From contig NZ_MSCN01000001.1 in assembly GCF_002954685.1 (NCBI RefSeq), positions 3,594,103-3,658,102 on the forward strand: a stretch of 64,000 bases of DNA, in the 5' to 3' direction. Made by a program: the position numbers and the translations under genes. This DNA is from Polaribacter porphyrae. GTDB taxonomy: Bacteria; Bacteroidota; Bacteroidia; Flavobacteriales; Flavobacteriaceae. The notes beneath the pieces were generated by a model, which saw only the letters and a list, made by a program, of their open reading frames with translations, ran no database searches and had not been told where the DNA came from. Within the stretch, counting starts at the first letter, position 1; every line of letters starts with the position of its first letter. Of this stretch, positions 1 to 8,589 are shown in pieces.

Positions 1-117
1 TAATAAAGAAAATTAATAATAGATATGTTTATAAAATTAATTATTAATATTTCTTGCATAATTAATTAATTATTTATTTATTAATTTGATGTAAATTAAT
101 TATAAAATATTTACACT

Positions 118-399
118 ATGAAAAATTTATTCTTTATTGCATTGTTCAGTTTAGTATTTATGTCTAGTACTACTGTTGAAAAAGAAATTAAAAGTACGGA
201 ATTTAAAAATTTTGAAATTGAAGAAGCCATGTTTTTTGGCTGTGGAAGTGAAGGAAATGATTGGTATGATATATATAGAGAGCAAGGAGATTCTCATAGA
301 GAGGCTAGAGCTAAAAGAAGAGCATTTGTAAGAAAATGTAGAGGAGGAGGATGGAAATGGGTTTTTGGTGTTTATACCTTTGATACTATAGGTTTATAA
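118..399 (+). CDS. Small secreted protein of unknown function
   Basis: A 93-residue protein with a clear N-terminal signal peptide (residues 1 to about 18, a hydrophobic FFIALFSLVFM core) and therefore probably exported. The mature part is short and polar, with a basic Arg-rich stretch around residues 60-75 and aromatic residues (Trp, Tyr, Phe) near the C-terminus. I recognise no family. It ends 72 bp before the GLPGLI gene, and a hairpin with a T-run lies in that gap, so it is probably its own transcription unit. Its length and codon use look like a real gene, but its function is unknown. Confidence 0.6.
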   Translation: MKNLFFIALFSLVFMSSTTVEKEIKSTEFKNFEIEEAMFFGCGSEGNDWYDIYREQGDSHREARAKRRAFVRKCRGGGWKWVFGVYTFDTIGL

Positions 400-423
400 A
401 ATTATATTAATTTTTATTTTGTA

Positions 424-456
424 AAAGTTTATTGTTAATTCAATAGACTTTTTTTG
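424..456 (+). terminator. Rho-independent terminator
   Basis: An inverted repeat (AAGTTTATTG with CAATAGACTT, one G-T wobble) is followed by a run of seven T. It lies 25 bp after the stop codon of the small secreted protein. Confidence 0.7.
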
Positions 457-470
457 TTAAATTAAAAAAA

Positions 471-1232
471 ATGAAAAGTAAAATATTATTAGTATTTCTT
501 CCCTTATTGTTCATATCTAATGTGTTACTATCACAAAATAAAAAACATTATGCCAAAGCTAAAGTTAGCTATGAGGTAAAAACACATATGGATAAAACAA
601 AAAAAAGCTATAAATTAATGTTAACTAGAATGCCCGAATTTGTAAAGAAGATAGAAACAATAGCCTCAGAATTTGACTTCTCATTAATGTTAAACGATTC
701 TATTTCTATATTTTTTTTAGAAAAAAAATTATTCTCAGATAATAATGCAGCAAGTTTTGCAATTATAGATGCTGGTTATTATGGACGTGTTAAACAAAAA
801 GCAGATAACTTCCTTACAGAAGAACTACAAGAAAGCTTTGGTAGATTTTTGGTATCGCGTTCTTATCAAAAATGGGAGCTACACAAAGAAACCAAACAGA
901 TAGGAGAGTATTTGTGCTTTAAAGCCACTACATTTCACACTACTACTAATCCAAAAGGTAAAATATTTAAATGGAATTTTACAGCATGGTACACACCACA
1001 ATTGCCTTATAAATTTGGTCCCATAGGGTATGGAAATTTACCAGGTTTAATCATAGAATTACAAGGTGATAAATTTACCTATGGTGTAAAAAAGATTGAA
1101 TTTTATAAAGATGGGGAAAAAAGTAAAAAAAATAAAATGCCAAGGTTAAAAAGGCTAAAACGTATTACAGAAGATGAGTTTGAAAAATTGGCTGCAGAGG
1201 ACGAAAAACGTTGGCGAAAGCGTAATGATTAA
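471..1232 (+). CDS. GLPGLI family secreted protein
   Basis: This 253-residue protein has a signal peptide (residues 1-21, ending before QNKKH) and carries the family signature near residues 188-198 (GNLPGLIIEL). GLPGLI proteins are a Bacteroidota family of exported proteins, about 250-280 residues long, of unknown molecular function. The family is often encoded beside a TonB-dependent-receptor-like barrel, and here such a gene starts 20 bp downstream, so the two are very likely cotranscribed and act together at the outer membrane. The C-terminal 40 residues are rich in Lys and Arg. Confidence 0.88.
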   Translation: MKSKILLVFLPLLFISNVLLSQNKKHYAKAKVSYEVKTHMDKTKKSYKLMLTRMPEFVKKIETIASEFDFSLMLNDSISIFFLEKKLFSDNNAASFAIIDAGYYGRVKQKADNFLTEELQESFGRFLVSRSYQKWELHKETKQIGEYLCFKATTFHTTTNPKGKIFKWNFTAWYTPQLPYKFGPIGYGNLPGLIIELQGDKFTYGVKKIEFYKDGEKSKKNKMPRLKRLKRITEDEFEKLAAEDEKRWRKRND

Positions 1233-1252
1233 TGCTTTCTCCCAAATAGATA

Positions 1253-3907
1253 ATGGTTTTTAAAAAACTAACGGTTTTCTGTTTTATATTTTTTACGGCT
1301 ATACTTGTTGCGCAAAAAAATACTATAATCATTTCTGGTAGAGTTTTAGATAGTTTAGCACAACCTATAGTAAAAGCTACTTTAATTGCTAAATCTAAAC
1401 AAGCAAATGTTAAAACAAATTATTCTATTACAGATGTTAATGGGTATTATAAACTTAAATTACAGAAAGGGGTAACCTATCAATTAAGTATATCACACCT
1501 TTCATATAAAACTTTACAAAAAGAAGTTACATTTTTAGAAAATGATGCTCATTATTCAGTTGTTTTAAAAATTAAAGCAGAAAGTTTAGATGAAGTTATT
1601 ATTAATTATAAATATAAACCTATTGAAAAGAAGAAAGATACAATTACTTATAATTTAAAGGCATTTACCAATGGTAATGAGTTTAAGATGAAAGATGTCT
1701 TGGAAAAGTTACCTGGTGTTAAAGTAGAAAATAGCACAGTTAAAGTACAAGGAAAAACTGTAACAAAATTACTCGTAGAAGGCAAACCTTTTTTTGATGG
1801 TAGCACAAAACTTGCCATAGAAAACATACCTGCTGATGTTATGGATAAGATTGAAATCATATCCAACTACAAAGAAAGTGAACTCTTGAGGAACTTAGCC
1901 GATAATGAAGATTTGGCATTAAATGTAGTGCTAAAAGAAGATAAAAAGAACTTTATGTTTGGCGATATTGAAACAGGTTCTGGAGTTGCTTTAGATGAGT
2001 TTTATAAATTGCATCCTGCATTGTTTAAGTACAATCCAAAATCAAACTTTAGTTTTATTGCTGATGTAAATAATTTTAATGACAATAGTTTAAGTTTTAG
2101 TGACCTTTCAAGATTAGTTGGTAATACAAGTAATTTGTTGAGACAAGGAAGTTCTGCTAATAGTTTACTAAGTCTTGCAACTGGTAATGAAGAACGTTTT
2201 CAATCTTTAACACGTTTTTCTGCTTTTAACTTTCAAAAAGAAATTAGTGATAAATTTACCATTTCTGGGTATGCTGTGTACTCTAACAATGATATTCAAA
2301 ACAAAGCGAACTCTTTAAGAGAATATATAGTTGATGATACTTCTATAGAAGAAAATAGAGAAGATTTTAGCAATACAGCTAATAAATCTTCCATGTTTAC
2401 TATAAAATTAGACTACGACCCAAGTAGCAATCAAAAGTGGCTGTATAATGCCAACTACTTAACCAATAGTTCTCTTTTCGATAAAGAATCAATATCAACT
2501 TTAGAGGATGCAAACCAATTTCTTACAGATACTAATGGTGATAACTATAATTTTTCACACAATTTAGAAGGGTATTTTAGAGTGAGTAAAAAGCACACAA
2601 TGGGTATTGCTTTTTATCAAAATGTAATCAAATCCAACTCAATTGATAGTTGGTCAAGTAATAATATTTTTTTAGATAATTTTTTACCCTTGCAAAATAC
2701 TTCTAGTTATCAAATACTTCAAAACAATAGTATAGATGCACAACAAGTTAGTTTTTTAGCCAAAGATTATTGGTTAGCGAGCAGGTATTTTCATTTGTTT
2801 TATGATGTAAGATATTCTAAAAAAAACTCTACAATCCGAACTAACATAAGTCAAGCATTACCTGATGAAACCATTGTGAAATTTATAAATTTTGATAATA
2901 ATAACATTTTAAAACTTTCTGATGTAAATTTCGGGATTGGTATAAAATCACTTATAGGAAAGTTGGAGTTTACTCTAGAAGGCAGACCACACTTTTATAA
3001 TTTTAGTAGAGTACAATTAGACAATGCTACTTTTTTTATAGAGCCCAAACTTACACTCTCTTATAAAATAGATGATGATATTGAATTAGATTTCGATTAT
3101 AATTATAGCAATAATTTTTTGAATGATTTAGACTATTTAGAAAATTTAAAAATATTGAGTTTCAATGCTGTTTTGCAGGGTAATCCTAATCTCGTAGATG
3201 AACGTTCTCACAATTTTGGTATATTTTACAGCAATTATAAAAATGTTGATGATTACTTTTTTAGTTCATCTTTAGATTTTAGTATAAACAATCCTGTACG
3301 AAATAATGGAGTTTTTCAAGATGGTATAAATCAACTAAATGCACCTGTTTTATTGAGTTTAGCAGAACAAAGCTTGAGTTCTTTTAATGAGTTTGGTTTA
3401 GTATTCAATAAATCGAGTTTAGATTTTACTTTTAGTTTTGATTGGTTTAAAACTAATCAGGTTATCAATAATAACGTTACACAAATAAATTCTTATGAAT
3501 ATTACTTAAAAACAAAATGGTTGTATAAGTTAAGTAAAGCATCACAACTTAACTTACAGTACAAATATTCTGGTTATGATGTTGTTGCTGAAGGAGACAA
3601 TAACTCAAGTGAGCATACGTTTTCACTAAACTTTGATACAAAACTCTTTAAAAACGTAATTTTTAGAACTGATTTTTCTACAAATTTTGTCACTAATTTT
3701 GATGAAGGCACTCAAAACTATACTATACAAAACTTATTTTTAGGGTATTCAAAACCAAATAGTCCTATTTCTTACAATATAAATTTTAAGAATATTTACA
3801 ATAATGGTGTTATTGTTAGAAATACTTTTGGAAATAATTTATTTATCTCTAACCAAGTATTTACCTTACCAAGAGTCTTTTTGTTTGAACTAAACTATAA
3901 GTTTTAA
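1253..3907 (+). CDS. TonB-dependent-receptor-like outer membrane protein with CarboxypepD_reg-like domain
   Basis: An 884-residue protein. Residues 1-20 form a signal peptide. Residues about 25-110 form a carboxypeptidase-regulatory-like beta-sandwich (ISGRVLDSLAQPIVKATLIA). A plug-like region follows (VLEKLPGVKVENSTVKVQGK, about 148-230), then a long beta-barrel that ends in an aromatic residue (FELNYKF), as barrels recognised by the BAM machinery do. It belongs to the Bacteroidota outer-membrane beta-barrel family that pairs with GLPGLI proteins, not to the SusC group, because there is no SusD partner. The 20-bp gap to the GLPGLI gene indicates an operon. The transported ligand is unknown. 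Confidence 0.85.
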   Translation: MVFKKLTVFCFIFFTAILVAQKNTIIISGRVLDSLAQPIVKATLIAKSKQANVKTNYSITDVNGYYKLKLQKGVTYQLSISHLSYKTLQKEVTFLENDAHYSVVLKIKAESLDEVIINYKYKPIEKKKDTITYNLKAFTNGNEFKMKDVLEKLPGVKVENSTVKVQGKTVTKLLVEGKPFFDGSTKLAIENIPADVMDKIEIISNYKESELLRNLADNEDLALNVVLKEDKKNFMFGDIETGSGVALDEFYKLHPALFKYNPKSNFSFIADVNNFNDNSLSFSDLSRLVGNTSNLLRQGSSANSLLSLATGNEERFQSLTRFSAFNFQKEISDKFTISGYAVYSNNDIQNKANSLREYIVDDTSIEENREDFSNTANKSSMFTIKLDYDPSSNQKWLYNANYLTNSSLFDKESISTLEDANQFLTDTNGDNYNFSHNLEGYFRVSKKHTMGIAFYQNVIKSNSIDSWSSNNIFLDNFLPLQNTSSYQILQNNSIDAQQVSFLAKDYWLASRYFHLFYDVRYSKKNSTIRTNISQALPDETIVKFINFDNNNILKLSDVNFGIGIKSLIGKLEFTLEGRPHFYNFSRVQLDNATFFIEPKLTLSYKIDDDIELDFDYNYSNNFLNDLDYLENLKILSFNAVLQGNPNLVDERSHNFGIFYSNYKNVDDYFFSSSLDFSINNPVRNNGVFQDGINQLNAPVLLSLAEQSLSSFNEFGLVFNKSSLDFTFSFDWFKTNQVINNNVTQINSYEYYLKTKWLYKLSKASQLNLQYKYSGYDVVAEGDNNSSEHTFSLNFDTKLFKNVIFRTDFSTNFVTNFDEGTQNYTIQNLFLGYSKPNSPISYNINFKNIYNNGVIVRNTFGNNLFISNQVFTLPRVFLFELNYKF

Positions 3908-3963
3908 TTCATTAGGATTGTTTCTTGTTTTTATCAACTATATTTAAATCATATTTTAACAAA

Positions 3964-5190
3964 ATGATAAAAAAATGGTTTCAAAATATTGGTCCAGGTA
4001 CTTTGGTAGCAGCAGCATTCATTGGCCCAGGTACAGTAACATTGTGTACCTTGGCTGGTGTAAATTTTGGCTTCAATTTATTGTGGGCAATGTTACTATC
4101 TATAATTGCAACTATTGTTTTACAAGAAATGGCTGCAAGACTGGGTATTATTTCTCAAAAAGGATTGTCACAAGTTATTAGAGAAGAAATTAAAATCCCA
4201 TTTTTAAAACAATTTATAACCATTTTAATTTTAGCAGCAATTGTAGTTGGTAATGCTTCTTATGAAGCAGGAAATATTAGTGGTGGAATTTTAGGGTTAG
4301 AAACTGTTTTCGGTGAATTCAAATACAATTTTGACGATTTTTCAATCAATTTAATGAGTATTATTATAGGAGTTATTGCATTTGCATTACTGTATATTGG
4401 TAATTATAAATTCCTAGAAAGAGCTCTTGTTACATTGGTTTTACTTATGAGTTTTTCATTTATTATAACAGCAATCGTAACCAAGCCTAACATTCTAGAA
4501 ATTTTTAAAGGAATGTTTGTGCCTAAATTTCCAGAGAAAAGTTTATTAACTATTATTGGTTTGATAGGTACTACTGTTGTTCCATATAATCTGTTTTTGC
4601 ATGCTTCATTGGTAAAAGAACGATGGCATAAAAAAGAAGATTTAAAATTAGCAAAAAAAGATACTATTGTTTCAATTATTTTAGGAGGATTAGTTTCTAT
4701 GGCAATTATAGTTTCAGCAGCTTCAATTCCATCAAAAGATATTTTAAATGCTGCAGATTTGGCTGAAGGTTTAGCACCTTTGTATGGTGAATTTGCTAAA
4801 TACTTTTTAGCTTTAGGTTTATTTGCTGCAGGAATAACTTCAGCGATTACAGCACCTTTGGCAGCAGCTTATGTAGCAAAAGGATGTTTAGGTTTTAATG
4901 GTAATTTACAATCTAAATCTTTTAGAGCAGTTTGGATGATTATTTTATTTTTAGGTGTTTTGTTTTCTTCAATAGGTATAAAACCCATTGAAATTATAAA
5001 ATTTGCCCAAGTTGCAAATGGAATGCTGTTGCCCGTTATTGCAGGTATTCTATTATGGATTATGAATAAAAAGAATGTTTTAGAAAACTTTAGAAATACG
5101 AAAATGCAGAACATTTTCGGTTTTATCATTTTAGCAATTACTATCTTTTTAGGAGCCAAAGTAATTTTAAAAGTGTTCAATTTATTATAA
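3964..5190 (+). CDS. Nramp-family transporter (YcsG-like)
   Basis: A 408-residue polytopic membrane protein. The N-terminus has the Nramp signature GPGTLVAAAFIGPGTVTLC, and about eleven hydrophobic segments follow. I chose the ATG at 3964, because the in-frame ATG 39 bp upstream lies in poor leader sequence and the family begins close to MIKKWFQNIGPG. The gene ends 1 bp before pxpA, so it belongs to the 5-oxoprolinase operon. Bacillus has the same arrangement, with the Nramp homologue YcsG beside YcsF/KipI/KipA. That context argues for transport of an organic substrate, or of a metal needed by the enzyme, rather than general manganese uptake; this is inference. Confidence 0.85.
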   Translation: MIKKWFQNIGPGTLVAAAFIGPGTVTLCTLAGVNFGFNLLWAMLLSIIATIVLQEMAARLGIISQKGLSQVIREEIKIPFLKQFITILILAAIVVGNASYEAGNISGGILGLETVFGEFKYNFDDFSINLMSIIIGVIAFALLYIGNYKFLERALVTLVLLMSFSFIITAIVTKPNILEIFKGMFVPKFPEKSLLTIIGLIGTTVVPYNLFLHASLVKERWHKKEDLKLAKKDTIVSIILGGLVSMAIIVSAASIPSKDILNAADLAEGLAPLYGEFAKYFLALGLFAAGITSAITAPLAAAYVAKGCLGFNGNLQSKSFRAVWMIILFLGVLFSSIGIKPIEIIKFAQVANGMLLPVIAGILLWIMNKKNVLENFRNTKMQNIFGFIILAITIFLGAKVILKVFNLL

Positions 5191-5191
5191 A

Positions 5192-5923
5192 ATGAAGATA
5201 GATATCAATTGTGATGTTGGAGAAGGAATATTAAATGAACATTTAATAATGCAATATATCTCATCTTGTAACATTGCTTGTGGAGGACATTTTGGAGATA
5301 AAAATTCTATTGATAAAACAATCAAACTTGCTATTGAAAATAATGTAAAAATTGGAGCTCATCCTTCTTATCCTGATAAAGAGAATTTTGGTAGAAAATT
5401 GATGCAAATTTCAGATAATGATTTACGAGATAGTATTTGTAGCCAATTAGATTTGTTTTTAGAAAGACTTTCTAAAGTTGATGTGAAATTACACCATATA
5501 AAACCTCATGGAGCTTTATACAATGCAATTGCTATAGATGAAAAATTAGCCACAAAATTTATAGAGATTACTAAAGAATATTTAAATGATGTTTTTTTAT
5601 ATGTATCATATAATTCTGTTATTGAGAAAGTTGCTTTAAAAATGAATATCAAAATTAAATATGAGGCTTTTGCTGATAGAAACTATACTGATAGTTTAAC
5701 TTTAGTTTCCAGAAACCATAAAAATGCTTTATTGATTGATAAAAATGATGTTTTTAATCATGTATTAAATATGGTAAAATATCAAAAAGTAAAGACAATT
5801 TCAGGTTTAGAAAAATTGATAAAAGTAGATACTTTTTGTATACACAGTGATACTAAAAATGCACTAGAAATTGTGAAATATCTGCATCAAAATTTAGAAA
5901 AAGAAGGTTTTAAAATTGAGTAA
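5192..5923 (+). CDS. pxpA: 5-oxoprolinase subunit A (LamB/YcsF family)
   Basis: A 243-residue cytoplasmic protein, close to the usual length of about 250. It opens with the family hallmark KIDINCDVGEG and contains HHIKPHGALYNAI near residues 103-116. PxpA, with PxpB and PxpC, forms the prokaryotic ATP-dependent 5-oxoprolinase, which opens 5-oxoproline (pyroglutamate) to glutamate and so removes this spontaneous glutamine breakdown product. It starts 1 bp after the Nramp gene and overlaps pxpB by 8 bp, so translation is probably coupled. The order A-B-C is canonical. Confidence 0.93.
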   Translation: MKIDINCDVGEGILNEHLIMQYISSCNIACGGHFGDKNSIDKTIKLAIENNVKIGAHPSYPDKENFGRKLMQISDNDLRDSICSQLDLFLERLSKVDVKLHHIKPHGALYNAIAIDEKLATKFIEITKEYLNDVFLYVSYNSVIEKVALKMNIKIKYEAFADRNYTDSLTLVSRNHKNALLIDKNDVFNHVLNMVKYQKVKTISGLEKLIKVDTFCIHSDTKNALEIVKYLHQNLEKEGFKIE

Positions 5924-6650
5924 TAAAAATCTTACATATAAAAAATTTGGAGAAAAGGCAATTCTAATTGAATGGCACCCTATTATAAGTGATGAAATTC
6001 TGAACGATATTCTGCTATTCGAAGAAAAAATAAGATTCAAAAAAAATATAGAATTTTATGATTTAATTCAAGGTTATAATTCATTAACCATTATATATAA
6101 GAATTTTATTACTGATTTTGAAAAAGAAGTTCAACTTTTAAAAATTATTTATACATCACTTTTAGAAGTAAAAAAACAAAATTATTATCAATGGGAAATT
6201 CCTGTATGTTACGATTTAGAATTCGGAATTGATTTAGAAGAAATCTCACAGAAATCAAATCTACAAATCCATGAAATTGTAAAATTACATACAAAATCTA
6301 TTTACAAAATTTTCTTTATTGGTTTTTTACCAGGGTTTTTATATTTAGGTGGTTTAAGTAAAAAACTTTTTTTTGATAGAAAACCCAATCCTAGATTAAA
6401 TGTTCAAAAAGGTTCTGTTGCAATAGGAGGTAAGCAAACAGGAGTATATCCTAACAATTCTGCAGGAGGTTGGAATATTATCGGTAAAACTCCAATTAAT
6501 TTTTTTGATGTTGAAAAACAGCATCCATGCTTTGTAAAAGCTGGAGATTCTATAAAATTTAATTCTATTTCTTTGGATGAATTTCGTTGCATAGCAACAG
6601 AAATCAAAGAGAAGAAATATCAACTTTTTAAAACTTTACTGAATGCTTAA
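5916..6650 (+). CDS. pxpB: 5-oxoprolinase subunit B (KipI family)
   Basis: A 244-residue protein with the KipI/AHS1 signature GFLPGFLYLGGL (about residues 138-150) and KGSVAIGGKQTGVYP (about 166-180). It is the second subunit of 5-oxoprolinase; the Bacillus homologue KipI also inhibits the sporulation kinase KinA. The reading frame opens with TTG at 5916, inside the end of pxpA and overlapping its stop, and there is no ATG nearby that keeps the conserved N-terminus, so I accept TTG as the start. It overlaps pxpC by 8 bp. Confidence 0.9.
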   Translation: MSNKNLTYKKFGEKAILIEWHPIISDEILNDILLFEEKIRFKKNIEFYDLIQGYNSLTIIYKNFITDFEKEVQLLKIIYTSLLEVKKQNYYQWEIPVCYDLEFGIDLEEISQKSNLQIHEIVKLHTKSIYKIFFIGFLPGFLYLGGLSKKLFFDRKPNPRLNVQKGSVAIGGKQTGVYPNNSAGGWNIIGKTPINFFDVEKQHPCFVKAGDSIKFNSISLDEFRCIATEIKEKKYQLFKTLLNA

Positions 6651-7494
6651 AGTTTTAAAATCAGGTTTTTATACAACTATCCAAGACAAAGGGCGAGTGG
6701 GTTTTGCATCAAAAGGTATTCCTATTTCTGGTGCTATGGATTCGTATTCAGCTGATTTAGCTAATAGTATTTTAAACAATTCATTAAACGATGCTGTTAT
6801 TGAAATCACTTTAGGAGCTTGTCAATTTCAGTTTTTTGAACCTGTTGTTATTGCTATTTCTGGAGGTGATTTTTCTCCAAAAGTTAATAATCATAGAATT
6901 CAATTAAATAAAAGAATCTATATAGAGAAAAATTCAATTTTATCCTTTGGTAAAGTCAATTATGGTGTTCGTTGTTATGTAGCAGTAAAAGACGGATTTC
7001 AATCAGAAGTAAAATTAAAAAGTAGAAGTTTTTATCCAAACATCACTAAAGATTTTATCATTAGAAAAAATGATGAGATACCTTATAAGTCTTTTACGAA
7101 TAATTTAAATACTTCAAAATTATCTGTCAAAGTCAATAAAAATCATTTTGAATCAGAGGTATTAGAATGTTACAAAGGTTCAGAATTTGATTTGCTAAAT
7201 TCTAGTCAACATCAAAAAATTACAAAGCAAACATTTACTATTTCTAATGACAATAATAGAATGGGGTATAAATTGAATGAGGTAGTTGCCAATGATTTAA
7301 ATCAAATATTAACATCTGCGGTTTTAGCTGGCACTGTTCAATTAACACCTTCAGGAAAATTGATTGTGCTAATGAGAGATTGCCAAGTTACAGGTGGTTA
7401 CCCAAGAATATTGCAATTAACAGAAGCATCTGTAAACAAATTAGCTCAAAAAACAACAAATACTTCACTTCAATTTTCGATTGTTGGCATTTGA
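6643..7494 (+). CDS. pxpC: 5-oxoprolinase subunit C (KipA/AHS2 family)
   Basis: A 283-residue protein of the biotin-dependent-carboxyltransferase-like AHS2 family. It opens with LKSGFYTTIQDKGRVGF and contains GIPISGAMDSYSADLAN, both typical of KipA/PxpC, with MRDCQVTGGYPRI near the C-terminus. With PxpA and PxpB it completes ATP-dependent 5-oxoprolinase. It is the last gene of the Nramp-pxpABC operon. A 7-bp inverted repeat (TTGAGTT/AACTCAA) at 7513-7530 follows the stop without a clear T-run. Confidence 0.92.
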   Translation: MLKVLKSGFYTTIQDKGRVGFASKGIPISGAMDSYSADLANSILNNSLNDAVIEITLGACQFQFFEPVVIAISGGDFSPKVNNHRIQLNKRIYIEKNSILSFGKVNYGVRCYVAVKDGFQSEVKLKSRSFYPNITKDFIIRKNDEIPYKSFTNNLNTSKLSVKVNKNHFESEVLECYKGSEFDLLNSSQHQKITKQTFTISNDNNRMGYKLNEVVANDLNQILTSAVLAGTVQLTPSGKLIVLMRDCQVTGGYPRILQLTEASVNKLAQKTTNTSLQFSIVGI

Positions 7495-7612
7495 GTTAAC
7501 ATTCATTTTATTTGAGTTAAGCTAAACTCAACTCTTAATGTAGTTTTGTATTGTAATTATTAAGTACATCTTAATTTACAACTAAAAAGTTTAACCATTA
7601 AAACATTATAAA

Positions 7613-7945
7613 ATGAGTAAGAGTAGCAACACAATATTAGGATTATTAGCAGGAACAGCAATTGGAGCAACTTTAGGTGTACTATTTGCACCAGATAAAG
7701 GTGTAAATACAAGACAAAAAATTGCAGATGAAGCCAATAATGCAAAAGATAAGATAGTTGAAAAAGCATCAGAAGTTAAAGAAAAAGTAGCTTCTACATA
7801 TACAGATAAAAAGGAAACTTTAGATTCGCAATTAGAATCTGTTGTCTCTAATATGAGTCACAAAACTGAAGATGTTATTACCACTTTAGAGAAAAAGTTG
7901 AAAGACTTGAAAGAGAAAAACAAGAAATTACAAAAGACAGCCTAA
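7613..7945 (+). CDS. YtxH domain-containing stress protein
   Basis: A 110-residue protein. The N-terminal glycine-rich membrane segment (residues about 8-26, LGLLAGTAIGATLGVLFAPD) is the YtxH hallmark, and a long charged, probably coiled-coil C-terminus follows (about 35-108, alternating Lys and Glu). YtxH proteins are small stress- or envelope-associated proteins without a defined biochemical role. It is the first gene of a three-gene operon (YtxH, holin-like, DUF6327), a recurrent set in Flavobacteriaceae. The next gene begins 3 bp after its stop. Confidence 0.88.
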   Translation: MSKSSNTILGLLAGTAIGATLGVLFAPDKGVNTRQKIADEANNAKDKIVEKASEVKEKVASTYTDKKETLDSQLESVVSNMSHKTEDVITTLEKKLKDLKEKNKKLQKTA

Positions 7946-7948
7946 AAT

Positions 7949-8305
7949 ATGAGTATTTTAGAATCTATAAAAAGTACTTCTGAAGATGGAGTTGATATTG
8001 GTAAAAAGTATATAGATGCTTCTTATGAATATAGTAAACTAAAAACATTTCAGATTTTAACTTATTCTTTAAGTACTTTAAGTAAACTTTTTTTAATAGG
8101 AGGTTTACTTTCAACAGGATTGATTTTCTTGTCTGTAGCTGGAGCTGTAGCACTTGGGGATTATTTAAATAACATGTCTTTAGGATACTTGTTTACAGGG
8201 CTTTTTTTAATGATTATTGGACTTTTAATTTATATTTTAAGAAAAAGAATAGATAAAAAAATAATTATTAAGATGTCCGCTCAATTTTTTGATTCTAAAA
8301 AATAA
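7949..8305 (+). CDS. Phage-holin-like (holin 3_6 type) membrane protein
   Basis: A 118-residue protein with a soluble N-terminus and two transmembrane helices (about residues 43-70 and 79-100), ending in a basic tail. This is the architecture of the 'phage holin family' proteins that sit next to YtxH genes in flavobacteria. Despite the name there is no phage context here, so it is more likely an envelope-stress membrane protein. It is cotranscribed with the YtxH gene 3 bp upstream and the DUF6327 gene 7 bp downstream. Confidence 0.8.
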   Translation: MSILESIKSTSEDGVDIGKKYIDASYEYSKLKTFQILTYSLSTLSKLFLIGGLLSTGLIFLSVAGAVALGDYLNNMSLGYLFTGLFLMIIGLLIYILRKRIDKKIIIKMSAQFFDSKK

Positions 8306-8312
8306 AACCATT

Positions 8313-8513
8313 ATGAAAACGTATACTTCATTTATTGAAATTGAAAAAGATTTAAGAAAGTTAGAACTTGAAAGAGATATTGCTAAAGAAGAATTAAAAA
8401 TTGTAAAACATAATTTTGAAGATTTTTTGAAACCAGTTAACTGGGTTACAACAATTTTAAAAGCCATAAGTAAATATGGTGTTTTATTAATGATAAAAAG
8501 AATTTTTAAATAA
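8313..8513 (+). CDS. DUF6327-like small protein
   Basis: A 66-residue protein starting at ATG 8313. An upstream in-frame ATG inside the previous gene is less likely. It opens with a helical, highly charged segment (IEKDLRKLELERDIAKEELK), and a short hydrophobic C-terminal stretch (WVTTILKAISKYGVLLM) may bind the membrane. It occupies the third position of the YtxH/holin-like operon, where DUF6327 proteins are normally found. Function is unknown. A strong bidirectional terminator follows. Confidence 0.72.
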   Translation: MKTYTSFIEIEKDLRKLELERDIAKEELKIVKHNFEDFLKPVNWVTTILKAISKYGVLLMIKRIFK

Positions 8514-8555
8514 AATTGTTTAGAATAAAGAATTTATAGTGGTTGGTTGATTTTT

Positions 8556-8588
8556 AACCCTAGTATTTCAATGAAATATTAGGGTTTT
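8556..8588. terminator. Bidirectional terminator between convergent genes
   Basis: A near-perfect hairpin (AACCCTAGTATTTC with GAAATATTAGGGTT, one mismatch) has T-runs on both outer sides. It separates the DUF6327 gene from the convergent AraC-family gene. Confidence 0.85.
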
Positions 8589-8589
8589 T

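Noticed and set aside
7949..8305. Holin-like gene as a sign of a prophage
   Set aside because: The gene is in the YtxH/DUF6327 operon typical of flavobacterial chromosomes; no phage structural, lysis or integrase genes are near.
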